This document shows, piece after piece, positions 26,487-35,617 of a stretch of DNA of 64,000 nt. The position numbers were made by a program, and so were the translations under genes. The stretch lies in contig CAVSDT010000002.1 of assembly GCA_963726825.1 (NCBI GenBank), forward strand, positions 992,001-1,056,000, read 5' to 3'. Origin of the DNA: DATLGB01 sp963726825. Its GTDB lineage: Bacteria > Actinomycetota > Thermoleophilia > Solirubrobacterales > Solirubrobacteraceae. Each line of letters begins with the position of its first letter. Positions within the stretch are counted from its first letter, which is position 1. The notes under the pieces were generated by a model. That model had not been told where the DNA came from and made no database searches. It saw only the letters and a program-made list of their open reading frames with translations.

Positions 26487-27479
26487 ATGGGTCGAGACCT
26501 GCAGCTGCTCAGCGTCGTCGCGCCGCTCTACAACGAGGCTGAGACCGTCCGGGCCTTCCACGAGCGGGTGATGGGGGCGCTCGACGGCTTCGAGCTCGAG
26601 CTCGTGCTGGTCGACGACGGCTCGACCGACGGCACGCGCGCGCACCTCGAGGCGCTCGCCGCCGCGGACGAGCGCGTCAAGGTCGTCGCCCTCTCGCGCA
26701 ACTTCGGCCACCAGCCCGCGCTGACCGCCGGGCTCGAGCACGCCCGCGGCGACGTCGTCGTGATGATCGACGCCGACCTGCAGGACCCGCCGGAGGTCGT
26801 GCTGGAGATGATCGACGAGTGGCGCGGGGGCTCGGACGTCGTCTATGCCGTGCGCGAGTCGCGGGCGGGGGAGACGCGCTTCAAGCTCGCCACCGCCAAC
26901 GTCTTCTACCGGCTGTTCGCGCGCATGACCCAGATGGAGCTCGCCCCCAACTCCGGCGACTTCCGGCTGATGGACCGCCGGGCGCTGCGGGTCCTGCTCG
27001 CGATGCCCGAGCGCAACCGCTTCCTGCGCGGGATGAGCGTCTGGGTCGGCTTCCGCCAGAGCGCGGTCCACTACGCCCGCGATGCGCGCTTCGCCGGGGA
27101 GACGAAGTTCTCGCTCCCCAAGATGCTGCGCTTCTCGCTCGACGCGATCTCCTCCTTCTCCCACGCCCCGCTGCAGTTCGCGACGGTGATCGGCTTCGGC
27201 TTCGCGCTGCTGGCCTTCCTCGCGATCCCGCTGACCGTCGTTGCGCGCTACACGAACCAGTTCGTCCCCGGCGTGCCGTCCACCCTGATCGCGGTCTTCC
27301 TCCTCGGGGGCATCCAGCTCATGACCGTCGGGTTGATCGGCGAGTACGTCGGGCGCATCTACGACGAGGTCAAGCGGCGCCCGCTCTACGTCGTCGACGA
27401 GGTCACCAACCTCGACGGGCCGAGCGCGGACGCCCTGACCGCCGCCGAGGCCGACATCTCGCCGAGGCCGCAGGCGTGA
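26487..27479 (+). CDS. GT2 family glycosyltransferase, polyprenyl-phosphate type
   Basis: The 330-residue protein has the GT2 fold of dolichol/polyprenyl-phosphate sugar transferases: VVAPLYNEAETV, DDGSTDGT, SRNFGHQPALTAGL, DADLQDPPE with the metal-binding Asp pair, and KFSLPKMLRFSLDAISSFSHAPL before two C-terminal membrane helices (about 235-255 and 270-292). It would load a sugar from a nucleotide donor onto a lipid carrier at the inner face of the membrane. GTGA overlap joins it to the FAD oxidoreductase that follows, an arrangement suggesting both modify the same lipid-linked sugar. Confidence 0.9.
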   Translation: MGRDLQLLSVVAPLYNEAETVRAFHERVMGALDGFELELVLVDDGSTDGTRAHLEALAAADERVKVVALSRNFGHQPALTAGLEHARGDVVVMIDADLQDPPEVVLEMIDEWRGGSDVVYAVRESRAGETRFKLATANVFYRLFARMTQMELAPNSGDFRLMDRRALRVLLAMPERNRFLRGMSVWVGFRQSAVHYARDARFAGETKFSLPKMLRFSLDAISSFSHAPLQFATVIGFGFALLAFLAIPLTVVARYTNQFVPGVPSTLIAVFLLGGIQLMTVGLIGEYVGRIYDEVKRRPLYVVDEVTNLDGPSADALTAAEADISPRPQA

Positions 27480-28840
27480 GCCGCCGGATCGCCGTCCTCG
27501 GGGCCGGCATGGCCGGCCTCGTCGCCGCGCGCCGCCTCACCCTCGCCGGCGACCGGGTCGACGTGTACGAGCGCTGGCCCGGCCTCGGCGGCCAGGCCGC
27601 GACGCTCGACGTCGGCGGCGGGCACCGGCTGGAGCGCTACTACCACCACCTCTTCACCTCCGATCGTCACATCGCCGCGCTCTACGCCGAGCTCGGCATG
27701 CCCGACGAGCTGGAGTGGCGCGACTCGACGCAGGCGTTCTTCGCCCAAGGCCGCCAGTGGGCGTTCACCTCGCCGACGGACCTGCTGCGCTTCGGCCCGC
27801 TCAAGCCCTGGGAGCGCGTGCGGATGGGCGCGGCGGTCGTCGCGCTGCAGCGCTTCGGCGGCGACCAGGCCGACTACGAGGACGTCACAGCCGCCGAGTG
27901 GATCCGCAAGCGGATGGGCCGCGGGGCGTGGGAGCACGTCTGGGGCCCGCTGCTGCGCGGCAAGTTCGGCGACCGCGCGGAGGACATCGCGATGGTGTGG
28001 CTGTGGTCGAAGCTGACCCTGCGCCGGCGCCTCGGCGGCGACGAGGCGCTGGGGGAGAAGCTCGGCTACCCCCGGTCCTCCTGGGAGCCGCTGTTCGCCG
28101 CGCTCGTCGCGGCGATCGAGGGCGGCGGCGGCCGGGTCCTGACCGACCGCCCGGCGGCGCGGCTGACACGCGACGGCGCGGGCTTTGAGCTCACTCCGGG
28201 GGAGTCGGGGTCGTTTCGCGCCGGCCACGACCCGCGCGACTTCCGCCCGCTGGCCACGGATCCCGAGCGCTACGACGCGGTGCTCTCGACCCTGCCCTCC
28301 GACGTGTTCGACCTCCTCGCCGGCGACCTGCTCCCCGACGCCTACCGCGCACGGCTCGAGCGGGCGGAGTACTTCTCGGCGCTCGTGGTGCTGCTGGAGC
28401 TCGACCGCCGGTTCAGCCCCTTCTACTGGACCAACGTGGCCGATCGCGACCTCGGCTTCCTCGGGCTGATCGAGCACACGAACCTCATCGAGCCCGAGCG
28501 CTACGACGGGCGCCGCTTCCTCTACGTCTCCAACTACCTCCCGCACGGCCACGAGCTGCTCGACCGCACGCAGGAGGAGATCCTCGAGCGCTACGACGCC
28601 GGGCTGCGCAAGGTCAACCCGGCGTGGTCGCGGGACTGGATCAGGCAGGCGTGGACGTTCCGCGAGCCTGCGGCCCAGCCGATCGTCACCGTCGGGTACA
28701 AGGAGCGCATCCCCCCGCTGCAGACCGGCGTGGACGGCCTCGTGCTGGCCAACACCACGCAGATCTATCCCGAGGACCGCGGGACGAACTACGCCGTCCG
28801 CCTCGGGGAGGAGGCCGCGGCCGCGTTGTCGTCGCGATGA
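27476..28840 (+). CDS. NAD(P)/FAD-dependent amine-oxidase-like oxidoreductase
   Basis: The 454-residue flavoprotein has the N-terminal dinucleotide motif VLGAGMAGLVAARRL, the GG doublet region YERWPGLGGQAATL and a C-terminal FAD motif around ANTTQIYPEDRGTNYAV. It belongs to the broad protoporphyrinogen-oxidase/UDP-galactopyranose-mutase-like superfamily. Sandwiched between a polyprenyl-type GT2 and a GT4, with 4 bp overlaps on both sides, it probably acts on a glycan or lipid carrier rather than on heme. The reaction is not known to me. Confidence 0.8.
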   Translation: MSRRIAVLGAGMAGLVAARRLTLAGDRVDVYERWPGLGGQAATLDVGGGHRLERYYHHLFTSDRHIAALYAELGMPDELEWRDSTQAFFAQGRQWAFTSPTDLLRFGPLKPWERVRMGAAVVALQRFGGDQADYEDVTAAEWIRKRMGRGAWEHVWGPLLRGKFGDRAEDIAMVWLWSKLTLRRRLGGDEALGEKLGYPRSSWEPLFAALVAAIEGGGGRVLTDRPAARLTRDGAGFELTPGESGSFRAGHDPRDFRPLATDPERYDAVLSTLPSDVFDLLAGDLLPDAYRARLERAEYFSALVVLLELDRRFSPFYWTNVADRDLGFLGLIEHTNLIEPERYDGRRFLYVSNYLPHGHELLDRTQEEILERYDAGLRKVNPAWSRDWIRQAWTFREPAAQPIVTVGYKERIPPLQTGVDGLVLANTTQIYPEDRGTNYAVRLGEEAAAALSSR

Positions 28841-29991
28841 CCGCCGTCGTCGTCCTCACCGATCGCTTCCCGGAGCGGTCGGAGACCTTCGTGGCCGCCG
28901 AGGCGGACGCGCTGCGCCGGGGCGGTGCGGCGGTCACGGTCGAGGCCGTCGCGCCGGCTCACGACCCCGTCGGCGGGGCACCCGACGCTCGCTGGACCGA
29001 CGACGGGACGCTCACGCGGCTGCGGGCCGTCGCCTGGCTCGTCGGCCGCCACCCGCGCCGCTGCGCCGCCGACCTGCGCGCCCGCCGCCGCTGGCGCAGG
29101 GAGGAGCCGGCCCCGCCGCTGCGGCTGCTCGCCCCCGCCGCGCGGCGCTGGGCCCGCGGCGACGTGCACGTCCACGTCCACTTCGCCGCCGCGGCCGCCC
29201 TCTCGGCGCACCGGATCGCGCGCATCACCGGCGTGCGCTGGAGCGTCACCGCGCACGCCTGGGAGATCTACGCCCATCCGGCCAACCTGCGCGAGAAGCT
29301 CGAGGCGGCCGCCTTCGCCACCTCCGGCTGCGCCTACACCGTCGCCGACCTGCGCCGGATCGCGCCGGGGGCCGACGTGCACGAGGTCGTGATGGGCGTC
29401 GACGGCGCCCGCTTCGCCCGCCGCCGCCCGGCGCCCGCCACACGGACCGTGCTGGCCGTCGGCCGGCTCGTGGAGAAGAAGGGCTTCGCCGACCTCGTCG
29501 CCGCGGCGGCGCAGCTGCGCGCGGCCGGCATGCCGATCCGCGTCCGCATCGCAGGAGACGGCCCCCTGCGGGACCAGCTCGCCGGCGATCCCGACGTGGA
29601 GCTGCTCGGCAGCGTCGCGCACGACGCCGTCCGCGACCTGCTCGAGGACGCCGACGTGCTGTGCATGCCGTGCGTGATCGCGGCCGATGGCGACCGTGAC
29701 TCGATGCCCGTCGTGGTCAAGGAGGCGCTGGCGATGGAGCTGCCCGTCGTCGCGACGCGGGAGGTCGGTCTGCCGGAGGTCGTGCAGGACGGCTGGGGCC
29801 GGCTCGTCCCGCCGCACGACCCGGCGGCGCTGGCCGCAGCCCTGGACGAGCTCCTGTCGCTGCCGGCCGCCGAGCGGGCCGCACTCGGGCGCGCCGGCCG
29901 CGAGCACGTCCTGGCGATGGCCGACGTCGACACGGAGGCCGCGCGCCTGGCCGCGTTGATCGAGCGCGCCCGGCGCCCCGCGGCGGCCTGA
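28837..29991 (+). CDS. GT4 family glycosyltransferase
   Basis: The 384-residue protein has the GT-B fold of GT4 enzymes: VLTDRFPERSETFVAAE at the N-terminus, TAHAWEIYAHPANLREK in the acceptor domain, VLAVGRLVEKKGFADL opening the donor domain, and the E-x7-E type motif MPVVVKEALAMELPVVATREVGLPEVV. It is the third gene of a coupled GT2-oxidoreductase-GT4 unit (ATGA overlap). Donor and acceptor cannot be assigned. Confidence 0.9.
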   Translation: MTAVVVLTDRFPERSETFVAAEADALRRGGAAVTVEAVAPAHDPVGGAPDARWTDDGTLTRLRAVAWLVGRHPRRCAADLRARRRWRREEPAPPLRLLAPAARRWARGDVHVHVHFAAAAALSAHRIARITGVRWSVTAHAWEIYAHPANLREKLEAAAFATSGCAYTVADLRRIAPGADVHEVVMGVDGARFARRRPAPATRTVLAVGRLVEKKGFADLVAAAAQLRAAGMPIRVRIAGDGPLRDQLAGDPDVELLGSVAHDAVRDLLEDADVLCMPCVIAADGDRDSMPVVVKEALAMELPVVATREVGLPEVVQDGWGRLVPPHDPAALAAALDELLSLPAAERAALGRAGREHVLAMADVDTEAARLAALIERARRPAAA

Positions 29992-29997
29992 CGCGGC

Positions 29998-30708
29998 TCA
30001 GCGCCGTGTCGCGTGGTGCACCACGTGCCGGACCCCCCAGCCCTGCGTCGATTGCATCGTGAAGCGGGCGGCCTCGCGCACGTCGTCGAGGCCGGCGCAG
30101 AACAGGAGCTCGCGCCAGGCGCGGCGGTTGGGCAGCCAGAACACGACGGCCTGCTCGCGGTTGCCACGAAAGCGCGCCGTCGGGAAGGGCAGGAGGTCAC
30201 TGGCGCGGTCGTACTCCTCCGCCGAGACCAGGGTCCCGCCCGGGTTGAGCAGGCCAGCCATCCGCTCCAGGGCGAGCAGCTGATCGCGCAGGTGGATGAC
30301 CACCGAGCCGCAGAAGACGAGGTCGAAGCCGCCCAGCCGCGCCTTCGTCGCGTCGTAGACGGAGCAGGCGACGCGCTCGACCTTCGAGCCCAGCAGCGCC
30401 TTGGCCAGGGCGAAGCCCTCGCCGCGCACGGCACTCGTGTCCGGGTCGCGACGGCGCGGCGGCCAGTCCAGCTGCCCCTCGTCGTCGAGGTCGATCGCCA
30501 CGACCTCCGCGCCCCGGCGCTCGAGCTCGAAGGCCCAGAACCCGTCCCAGGTGCCGACCTCGAGCACGCGCTTGCCGCGCAGGTCGGCGGGGAGGCCGTA
30601 GCGGCCGACGTAGGGACGCAGGTCGAAGATCCCCTGCGTGGTGAACCCGGGGAGCTCGAGCGTGTGGTACCAGGCCTGCGCTCGGGCGCGGTCGAGTGGG
30701 TCGTCCAT
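29998..30708 (-). CDS. Class I SAM-dependent methyltransferase (CmoB-like fold group)
   Basis: The 236-residue enzyme has motif I VLEVGTWDGFWAFELERRG, acidic AIDLDDEGQLDW, and FCGSVVIHLRDQLLALE. The N-terminal WYHTLELPGFTTQGIFDLRP resembles the entry of DUF1698/CmoB-like methyltransferases. It ends 6 bp from the convergent GT4 stop. In this region a role in glycan or lipid-sugar methylation is more likely than tRNA modification, but this is inference from context only. Confidence 0.8.
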   Translation of the reverse strand: MDDPLDRARAQAWYHTLELPGFTTQGIFDLRPYVGRYGLPADLRGKRVLEVGTWDGFWAFELERRGAEVVAIDLDDEGQLDWPPRRRDPDTSAVRGEGFALAKALLGSKVERVACSVYDATKARLGGFDLVFCGSVVIHLRDQLLALERMAGLLNPGGTLVSAEEYDRASDLLPFPTARFRGNREQAVVFWLPNRRAWRELLFCAGLDDVREAARFTMQSTQGWGVRHVVHHATRR

Positions 30709-30752
30709 CGGCGCGGCAGTCTTGCAGGCGGCCGCGGCCGGCCGGCCCCCGG

Positions 30753-31682
30753 TCAGGGGACCGGCTCGTCGTGGCACGCGTCGGCCCACGCCTGCCGGTG
30801 CGTCCTCGCCCACCCGCGCGCCGCGTCCCGGCGCCAGCCCTCCCGTGCCCAGCGGGCCCGTGCCGACGCCCCGAGCAGGTTGAGGACGTACGCCCCGCGC
30901 GCCCGGCCAGGTCCGCGCCGGCGGCGCAGCCAGCGGTAGGTCGCGGCCTGCCAGCGTCGCGTGCGCTCGTCGCCCCAGGCCTGCGCGGTGCTGGCCGCGC
31001 TCGCGTGGTCGACGACGGCGCCTGGCACGTGACGGGTGTGCCAGCCGGCGCGCCGCAGCCGCCAGCCGAGGTCGAGGTCCTCCGCGTACAGCCACATGGC
31101 GCGATCGAAGCCGCCGGCGTCGTCGAAGGCCGTCCGCCGCACGAGCAGGCAGGCGGCGACCGCCCACGGCACGACCCGTTCCCGGCCGGCGTCCCAGCGA
31201 CCCTCCAGGCACAGCGCATCCCCGTTCGCCGCCGTCAGCCCGGCGTTGAACGCCGCGAGGAACCCGAGGGTGGGGAAGGGGTGGACGGCGTGCTGGTCGG
31301 TCCCGTCCGAAAGCCGCAGCCGCGGGACGAGCGCCCCGGCGGACGGGTCGGCCGCCCCCGCGGCGAGCAGCGCCGCCACCGCGCCCGGTCGTGGCGCGGC
31401 ATCCGCGTTGACGAGCAGCAGCCACGGGCTCTCCGTCGCAGCCGCGACGCGCTCGATCGCCGCCCCGTAGCCGAGGTTGACGCCGGGCTCATGCAGGACG
31501 ACCCCGGGGTGACGGTCCCGCACGAGGCCTCCCGAGCCGTCCGTGGAGGCGTTGTCGACGACGTGGACGGCGACGTCCGCCTCCGCGCCGAGCGCGGTCA
31601 GGCAGCGGTCGAGCAGCGTGCGGGTGTTCCAGGACACCACGACGGCCGTGACGGGGCGGGCGGGGGACACGGACGCGGCCAC
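30753..31682 (-). CDS. GT2 family glycosyltransferase (rhamnosyltransferase-like)
   Basis: The 309-residue protein has GT2 motifs VVVSWNTRTLLDRCL, VVDNASTDGS, LGYGAAIERV, LLLVNADAAPRPG and the acceptor-side FDRAMWLYAEDLDLGWRLRRAGW, as in rhamnosyl- and galactofuranosyl-transferase-like enzymes. GTG at 31682 is chosen because a TACCCT box lies 6 nt upstream; GTG at 31670 is also in frame. It is divergent from another GT2 with only 22 bp between start codons. Confidence 0.87.
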   Translation of the reverse strand: MAASVSPARPVTAVVVSWNTRTLLDRCLTALGAEADVAVHVVDNASTDGSGGLVRDRHPGVVLHEPGVNLGYGAAIERVAAATESPWLLLVNADAAPRPGAVAALLAAGAADPSAGALVPRLRLSDGTDQHAVHPFPTLGFLAAFNAGLTAANGDALCLEGRWDAGRERVVPWAVAACLLVRRTAFDDAGGFDRAMWLYAEDLDLGWRLRRAGWHTRHVPGAVVDHASAASTAQAWGDERTRRWQAATYRWLRRRRGPGRARGAYVLNLLGASARARWAREGWRRDAARGWARTHRQAWADACHDEPVP

Positions 31683-31688
31683 GCCGCG

Positions 31689-31698
31689 AGGGTATGGT
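31689..31698. promoter_or_regulatory. Symmetric bidirectional -10 element
   Basis: AGGGTATGGT reads TACCCT on the minus strand and TATGGT on the plus strand, sharing the central TA. Each box ends 6 nt from a GTG start (31682 minus, 31705 plus). The whole 22 bp gap between the two genes is thus a single two-way promoter core. Confidence 0.55.
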
Positions 31699-31704
31699 CC
31701 GCGC

Positions 31705-32649
31705 GTGCCTGGCGTCGCCGTCGTCGTTCCCGCCCGCAACGCCGCACGCACGCTGCCGGCCACGCTCGACGCCCTCGGGGCGCAGACGCTGGCGCCCGAG
31801 TCCGTCGTGGTGGTCGACAACGGCTCCTCCGACGCGACGGGTGCGATCGCCCGCGCCCACCCGGCCGTGACGCAGGTCGTCGCGGGACCCGGCCGCGGCC
31901 CCGGCCCGGCGCGCAACACGGGGGTGGCCGCCTGCGCCGCGCCCCTGGTCGCGTTCACCGACGCCGACTGCGTCCCGACCCCGGGGTGGCTCGCCGCGCT
32001 GGCCGCCGCCGGCGAGGGTGGAGCGTCGATCGTCCAGGGCCGTGTGGCGCCCGATCCCGCTGCCACACGGACCCCCTGGGAGCGCACCCTCGCCGTGCCC
32101 GGCTTCACCGGCCTGTTCGAGAGCGCGAACCTCCTCGTCCCCCGCCGCGTCCTGGACCGGGTCGGCGGCTTCGGCGCGGGCATCGAGGACCCGGGTGACC
32201 CGCCGTTCGGCGAGGACGCGCTCCTCGGCTGGTCCGCGGTCGCGACCGGCGCCCGCGCGGTCTTCGCGGCCGACGCGCTCGTCCATCACGCGGTCCTCGA
32301 CCGTCCGGCCGCGGCGTTCGTCGCCGAGCGCCACCGCCTGCGCCACTTCCCGGCGCTCGTCGCGGCGGCCCCGGGCGTGCGCGACACGTTCCTGCGCGAC
32401 CGCCTCTTCCTCACCGAGCAGACCCGTGCCTTCGACCTGGCCGTCGCCGGGGCCGCGCTGGCGGTCCTGGCCCGCCACCCGGCCCCCCTGCTGGCGGCGC
32501 TGCCCTACGCCCGCCGCCTGCGCCGCCTGACCCGCCACTGGCCGGCCCATCCGTCGCCCCAGATCGCCCTGACCCACCTCCGCGCCGACGCCGTCGGCGC
32601 GGCCGCGCTGCTTCGAGGCTCGCTCCGGCACGGCGCGACGGTCCTCTGA
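31705..32649 (+). CDS. GT2 family glycosyltransferase
   Basis: The 314-residue protein starts VPGVAVVVPARNAARTLPATL and has VVDNGSSDAT, a DADC metal motif (AFTDADCVPTPGW) and GIEDPGDPPFGEDALLGW for the ED-type catalytic region. A helical C-terminal part with hydrophobic stretches (AVAGAALAVLARHPAPLLAAL) may associate with the membrane. The GTG at 31705 lies 6 nt after a TATGGT box. It ends before a 169 bp intergenic region rich in repeats. Confidence 0.87.
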   Translation: MPGVAVVVPARNAARTLPATLDALGAQTLAPESVVVVDNGSSDATGAIARAHPAVTQVVAGPGRGPGPARNTGVAACAAPLVAFTDADCVPTPGWLAALAAAGEGGASIVQGRVAPDPAATRTPWERTLAVPGFTGLFESANLLVPRRVLDRVGGFGAGIEDPGDPPFGEDALLGWSAVATGARAVFAADALVHHAVLDRPAAAFVAERHRLRHFPALVAAAPGVRDTFLRDRLFLTEQTRAFDLAVAGAALAVLARHPAPLLAALPYARRLRRLTRHWPAHPSPQIALTHLRADAVGAAALLRGSLRHGATVL

Positions 32650-32710
32650 CGGCACCCGGTCACCGGCAACCGGCAGGCAGCCGGCAGGAGACCGGCAACG
32701 ACACCGGAGC
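32650..32710. repeat. CCGGCA-rich imperfect repeats
   Basis: The bases after the GT2 stop contain CCGGCA four times at spacings of about 8-20 bp. The stretch is non-coding in the annotated frames and precedes the 44 bp palindrome. Confidence 0.45.
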
Positions 32711-32721
32711 CCTCTCGGATG

Positions 32722-32765
32722 CCGGGTTGCACCGGGTAGCCGATCCGCTACCCGGTGCAACCCGG
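32722..32765. repeat. 44 bp palindromic repeat, copy 1
   Basis: A perfect 19 bp stem (32722-32740 with 32747-32765; arm CCGGGTTGCACCGGGTAGC) encloses the loop CGATCC. It sits between the convergent stops of a GT2 and cysC and could terminate transcription from both sides, although no T-run follows. An exact reverse-complement copy occurs at 49925-49968. Confidence 0.9.
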
Positions 32766-32818
32766 TCGCGGAACTCGCCCGGCTTCGGGCGCGGAGGACG
32801 ACGTCGGGAGGACGCGGC

Positions 32819-33436
32819 TCAGACGTCGACGCCGCAGCGGCCCAGGGCCGCCGCAAGGCGCTCGATCGCGACGGCGTGGTCGCAATCGGGGCCGATCTCG
32901 ACGTCAGGAGCGGTCGGCTCCTCGTACGGGTCGTCGATCCCCGTCATGTTCTGCAGCTCGCCGGCGCGGGCGCGGGCGTAGAGGCCCTTCGGGTCGCGGC
33001 GCTCGCACTCGGCCAGCGGCGTGGAGACCCAGACCTCCAGGAAGGGCAGGCCGGCGTCCTCGTGGATCGCCCGGGCCGCCGCGCGGGAGGCGGCGTAGGG
33101 GGAGACGAGCGACACGACGGTCACGACGCCGGCGTCGGACATCAGGCGCGAGACCTCCGCGGCGCGGCGGATGTTCTCCTCCCGGCTGGCGTGGTCGAAG
33201 CCAAGGTCTCCGCACAGGCCGTGGCGCAGGTTGTCGCCGTCGAGCCGGTAGGCCGGCACCCCGCACTCGACGAGGTGCACCGTCAGGCGGGCGGCGAGGG
33301 TCGACTTGCCGGAGGCGGGCAGGCCGGTGAACCAGACGGTCGCGCCGCGCTGGCCGAGCAGCTCGGCTCGGCGCTCGCGGGTCAGCGCCTCGCGCTCCCA
33401 CACGACGCCGTCGCTGCGACGGCGCCGGTCAGCCAT
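32819..33436 (-). CDS. cysC: Adenylyl-sulfate kinase
   Basis: The 205-residue kinase phosphorylates APS to PAPS. Visible are the P-loop TGLPASGKSTLA, YRLDGDNLRHGLCGDLGF, the lid-region SREENIRRAAEV, and DPKGLYARARAGE, all characteristic. The ATG at 33436 overlaps the cysN stop by 8 bp, closing a cysD-cysN-cysC unit that makes PAPS. In a glycan region PAPS could serve sulfation, but no sulfotransferase is visible here, so assimilation remains possible. Confidence 0.95.
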   Translation of the reverse strand: MADRRRRSDGVVWEREALTRERRAELLGQRGATVWFTGLPASGKSTLAARLTVHLVECGVPAYRLDGDNLRHGLCGDLGFDHASREENIRRAAEVSRLMSDAGVVTVVSLVSPYAASRAAARAIHEDAGLPFLEVWVSTPLAECERRDPKGLYARARAGELQNMTGIDDPYEEPTAPDVEIGPDCDHAVAIERLAAALGRCGVDV

Positions 33437-34706
33437 CCTCGCCCTCGGCGGGCCCGAGGACCATGCCGCCGGCGACCGTGTCGTTGGTGGACTCGTCGAC
33501 GAGGATGAAGGCGCCCGTCGCGCGGCTGCGGCGGTAGGGGTCGACCATCAGCGGGGCGCTGGTGCGCAGGCGGACCCGGGCGATGTCGTTGAGCCCGAGC
33601 TCCTTCGTCTCCAGGTCACGATGGAGCGTGTTGACGTCGAGGCGGTACTGGACGTCGTCGAGGATCACGCGGCCGGTGCGGGTCGTGTGCTTGATCGCCA
33701 GTCGCGCGCCCGGCTTGACGGGCGTCTCGCTCATCCAGCAGATCATCGCGTCCAGCTCGCGCGCCGGCTGGGGGTGGTTGTGCGGGCGGCAGATGAGGTC
33801 GCCGCGGGAGACGTCGACGTCGTCGGCGAGGTGGACGGTCACCGACATGGGCGGGAACGCCTCCTCGACGTCGCCGCCGAAGGTCTCGATCCGCTCGATC
33901 CTCGACGGCTTGCCCGAGGGCATGACCAGCACGTCGTCACCCGGCTTGAGGACGCCGGAGGCGACCTGGCCGGCGTAGCCGCGGTAGTCGTGCAGCTCGT
34001 CGGTCTGCGGGCGGATCACGTACTGGACCGGGAAGCGGACGTCGATCAGGTTGCGATCGGAGCCGACGTGGAGGTGCTCGAGGTACCACAGCAGGGGCGA
34101 CCCGCCGTACCAGGGCGTGTGCTCGGAGCGCTCGACGACGTTGTCGCCCTTCAGCGCCGACACGGGGATGAAGGCGATGTCGGGGATCTCGAGCTTGTGG
34201 CAGAAGTCGCTCATCTGCGCCTCGATCGCGTCGTAGACCCCCTCGTCCCAGCCGACGAGGTCCATCTTGTTGATCGCGAAGACGACGTGGCGGATCCCCA
34301 GCAGCGAGGCGAGGAAGGTGTGGCGGAGGGTCTGCTCCGTCGGGCCCTGGCGGGCGTCGACGAGGACGACGGCCACGTCGGCGGTCGAGGCGCCGGTGAC
34401 CATGTTGCGCGTGTACTGCACGTGGCCGGGGCAGTCGGCGAGGATGAACTTGCGCCGCGCCGTCTGGAAGTAGCGGTAGGCGACGTCGATGGTGATGCCC
34501 TGCTCGCGCTCGGCGCGCAGGCCGTCGGTGAGCAGCGCGAGGTCGACGGTGTCGAGGCCGCGGCGGGAGGAGACGTCCTCGAGGTGCGCGAGCTGGTCGG
34601 CGAGGATCTCCTTCGAGTCGTACAGCAGCCGGCCGATGAGGGTCGACTTGCCGTCGTCGACGGAGCCCGCCGTGACGAGGCGCAGCAGGGTCGCTTGGCC
34701 GGCCAC
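33429..34706 (-). CDS. cysN: Sulfate adenylyltransferase, GTPase subunit
   Basis: The 425-residue GTPase activates CysD. It has G1 GSVDDGKST, switch II DCPGHVQYTRNM, G4 NKMD and the sequence ITIDVAYRYFQT, followed by beta-barrel domains II and III. It stops at normal CysN length with no fused APS kinase; that activity is the separate cysC. The GTG start shares one base with the cysD stop (TAGTG). Confidence 0.95.
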   Translation of the reverse strand: MAGQATLLRLVTAGSVDDGKSTLIGRLLYDSKEILADQLAHLEDVSSRRGLDTVDLALLTDGLRAEREQGITIDVAYRYFQTARRKFILADCPGHVQYTRNMVTGASTADVAVVLVDARQGPTEQTLRHTFLASLLGIRHVVFAINKMDLVGWDEGVYDAIEAQMSDFCHKLEIPDIAFIPVSALKGDNVVERSEHTPWYGGSPLLWYLEHLHVGSDRNLIDVRFPVQYVIRPQTDELHDYRGYAGQVASGVLKPGDDVLVMPSGKPSRIERIETFGGDVEEAFPPMSVTVHLADDVDVSRGDLICRPHNHPQPARELDAMICWMSETPVKPGARLAIKHTTRTGRVILDDVQYRLDVNTLHRDLETKELGLNDIARVRLRTSAPLMVDPYRRSRATGAFILVDESTNDTVAGGMVLGPAEGEDG

Positions 34707-35611
34707 TAGAAGTAGCCCTCCTTCTTGCGGTCTTCCATCGCGGCCTCCGTGGCCCGGTCGTCGGCACGGGTCTCGCCGCGCTCGGTCACGCGCGTGGCGG
34801 CGATCTCGGCGACGACGTCGGTCAGCGACGTGGCCGTCGATCGCACGGCCCCGGTGATCGTGAGGTCGCCGACGGTGCGGTAGCGGACGGACGTCACGAA
34901 CGGCGTCTCGTCCTCGGCGAGCGTGACGTGCTCGGAGACCGCGTAGAGCATCCCGTCGCGCTCGAAGACCTCGCGCTCGTGGGCGTAGTAGATCGACGGG
35001 AGCTCTAGGCCCTCGCGCTCGATGTACTGCCACACGTCGAGCTCGGTCCAGTTGGAGATCGGGAACGCCCGCACGTGCTCGCCCTTGCGGATGCGGCCGT
35101 TGTAGAGGTTCCACAGCTCCGGGCGCTGCGCCCGGGGGTCCCACTGGCCGAAGTCGTCGCGGAAGGAGAGCATCCGCTCCTTCGCCCGGGCGCGCTCCTC
35201 GTCGCGGCGCGCGCCGCCGAACAGGGCGTCGAAGCCGTGCTCCTCGATGGCGTCGAGCAACGTGGTGGTCTGCAGGCGGTTGCGGGAGGCGCGCGGGCCG
35301 GTCTCGTCGACCGCGCGGCCGGCGGCGATCGTGTCCTCGACGGAGGCGACGATCAGCCGTTCGCCGAGCTCCTGCGCGCGACGGTCGCGGAACTCGATCA
35401 CCTCGGGGAAGTTGTGCCCCGTGTCGACGTGCATGACGGGGAACGGGAAGCGGCCGGGCCGAAACGCCTTCTCGGCGAGCCGCAGCAGGACGATCGAGTC
35501 CTTGCCGCCGGAGAAGAGCAGGCACGGGCGCTCGAACTCGGCGGCCACCTCACGCATGAGGTGGACCGCTTCGGACTCGAGGGCGTCGAGGTGGGGCAGC
35601 TCGTAGGTCAT
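34706..35611 (-). CDS. cysD: Sulfate adenylyltransferase, small subunit
   Basis: The 301-residue PP-loop enzyme forms APS from ATP and sulfate. It has the PP-loop LFSGGKDSIVLLRLAEKAF, VMHVDTGHNFPEVIEFRD, GGARRDEERARAKER and the tail EAAMEDRKKEGYF, all family hallmarks. The start is 6 bp after the flippase stop, so the sulfate-activation genes are downstream members of a run that includes glycan-export and sugar-precursor genes. Confidence 0.96.
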   Translation of the reverse strand: MTYELPHLDALESEAVHLMREVAAEFERPCLLFSGGKDSIVLLRLAEKAFRPGRFPFPVMHVDTGHNFPEVIEFRDRRAQELGERLIVASVEDTIAAGRAVDETGPRASRNRLQTTTLLDAIEEHGFDALFGGARRDEERARAKERMLSFRDDFGQWDPRAQRPELWNLYNGRIRKGEHVRAFPISNWTELDVWQYIEREGLELPSIYYAHEREVFERDGMLYAVSEHVTLAEDETPFVTSVRYRTVGDLTITGAVRSTATSLTDVVAEIAATRVTERGETRADDRATEAAMEDRKKEGYF

Positions 35612-35617
35612 GGCGCG

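Noticed and set aside
32722..32765. The 44 bp palindrome as an integration site or tRNA fragment
   Set aside because: No cloverleaf, integrase or flanking foreign genes are seen; the second copy is equally isolated.
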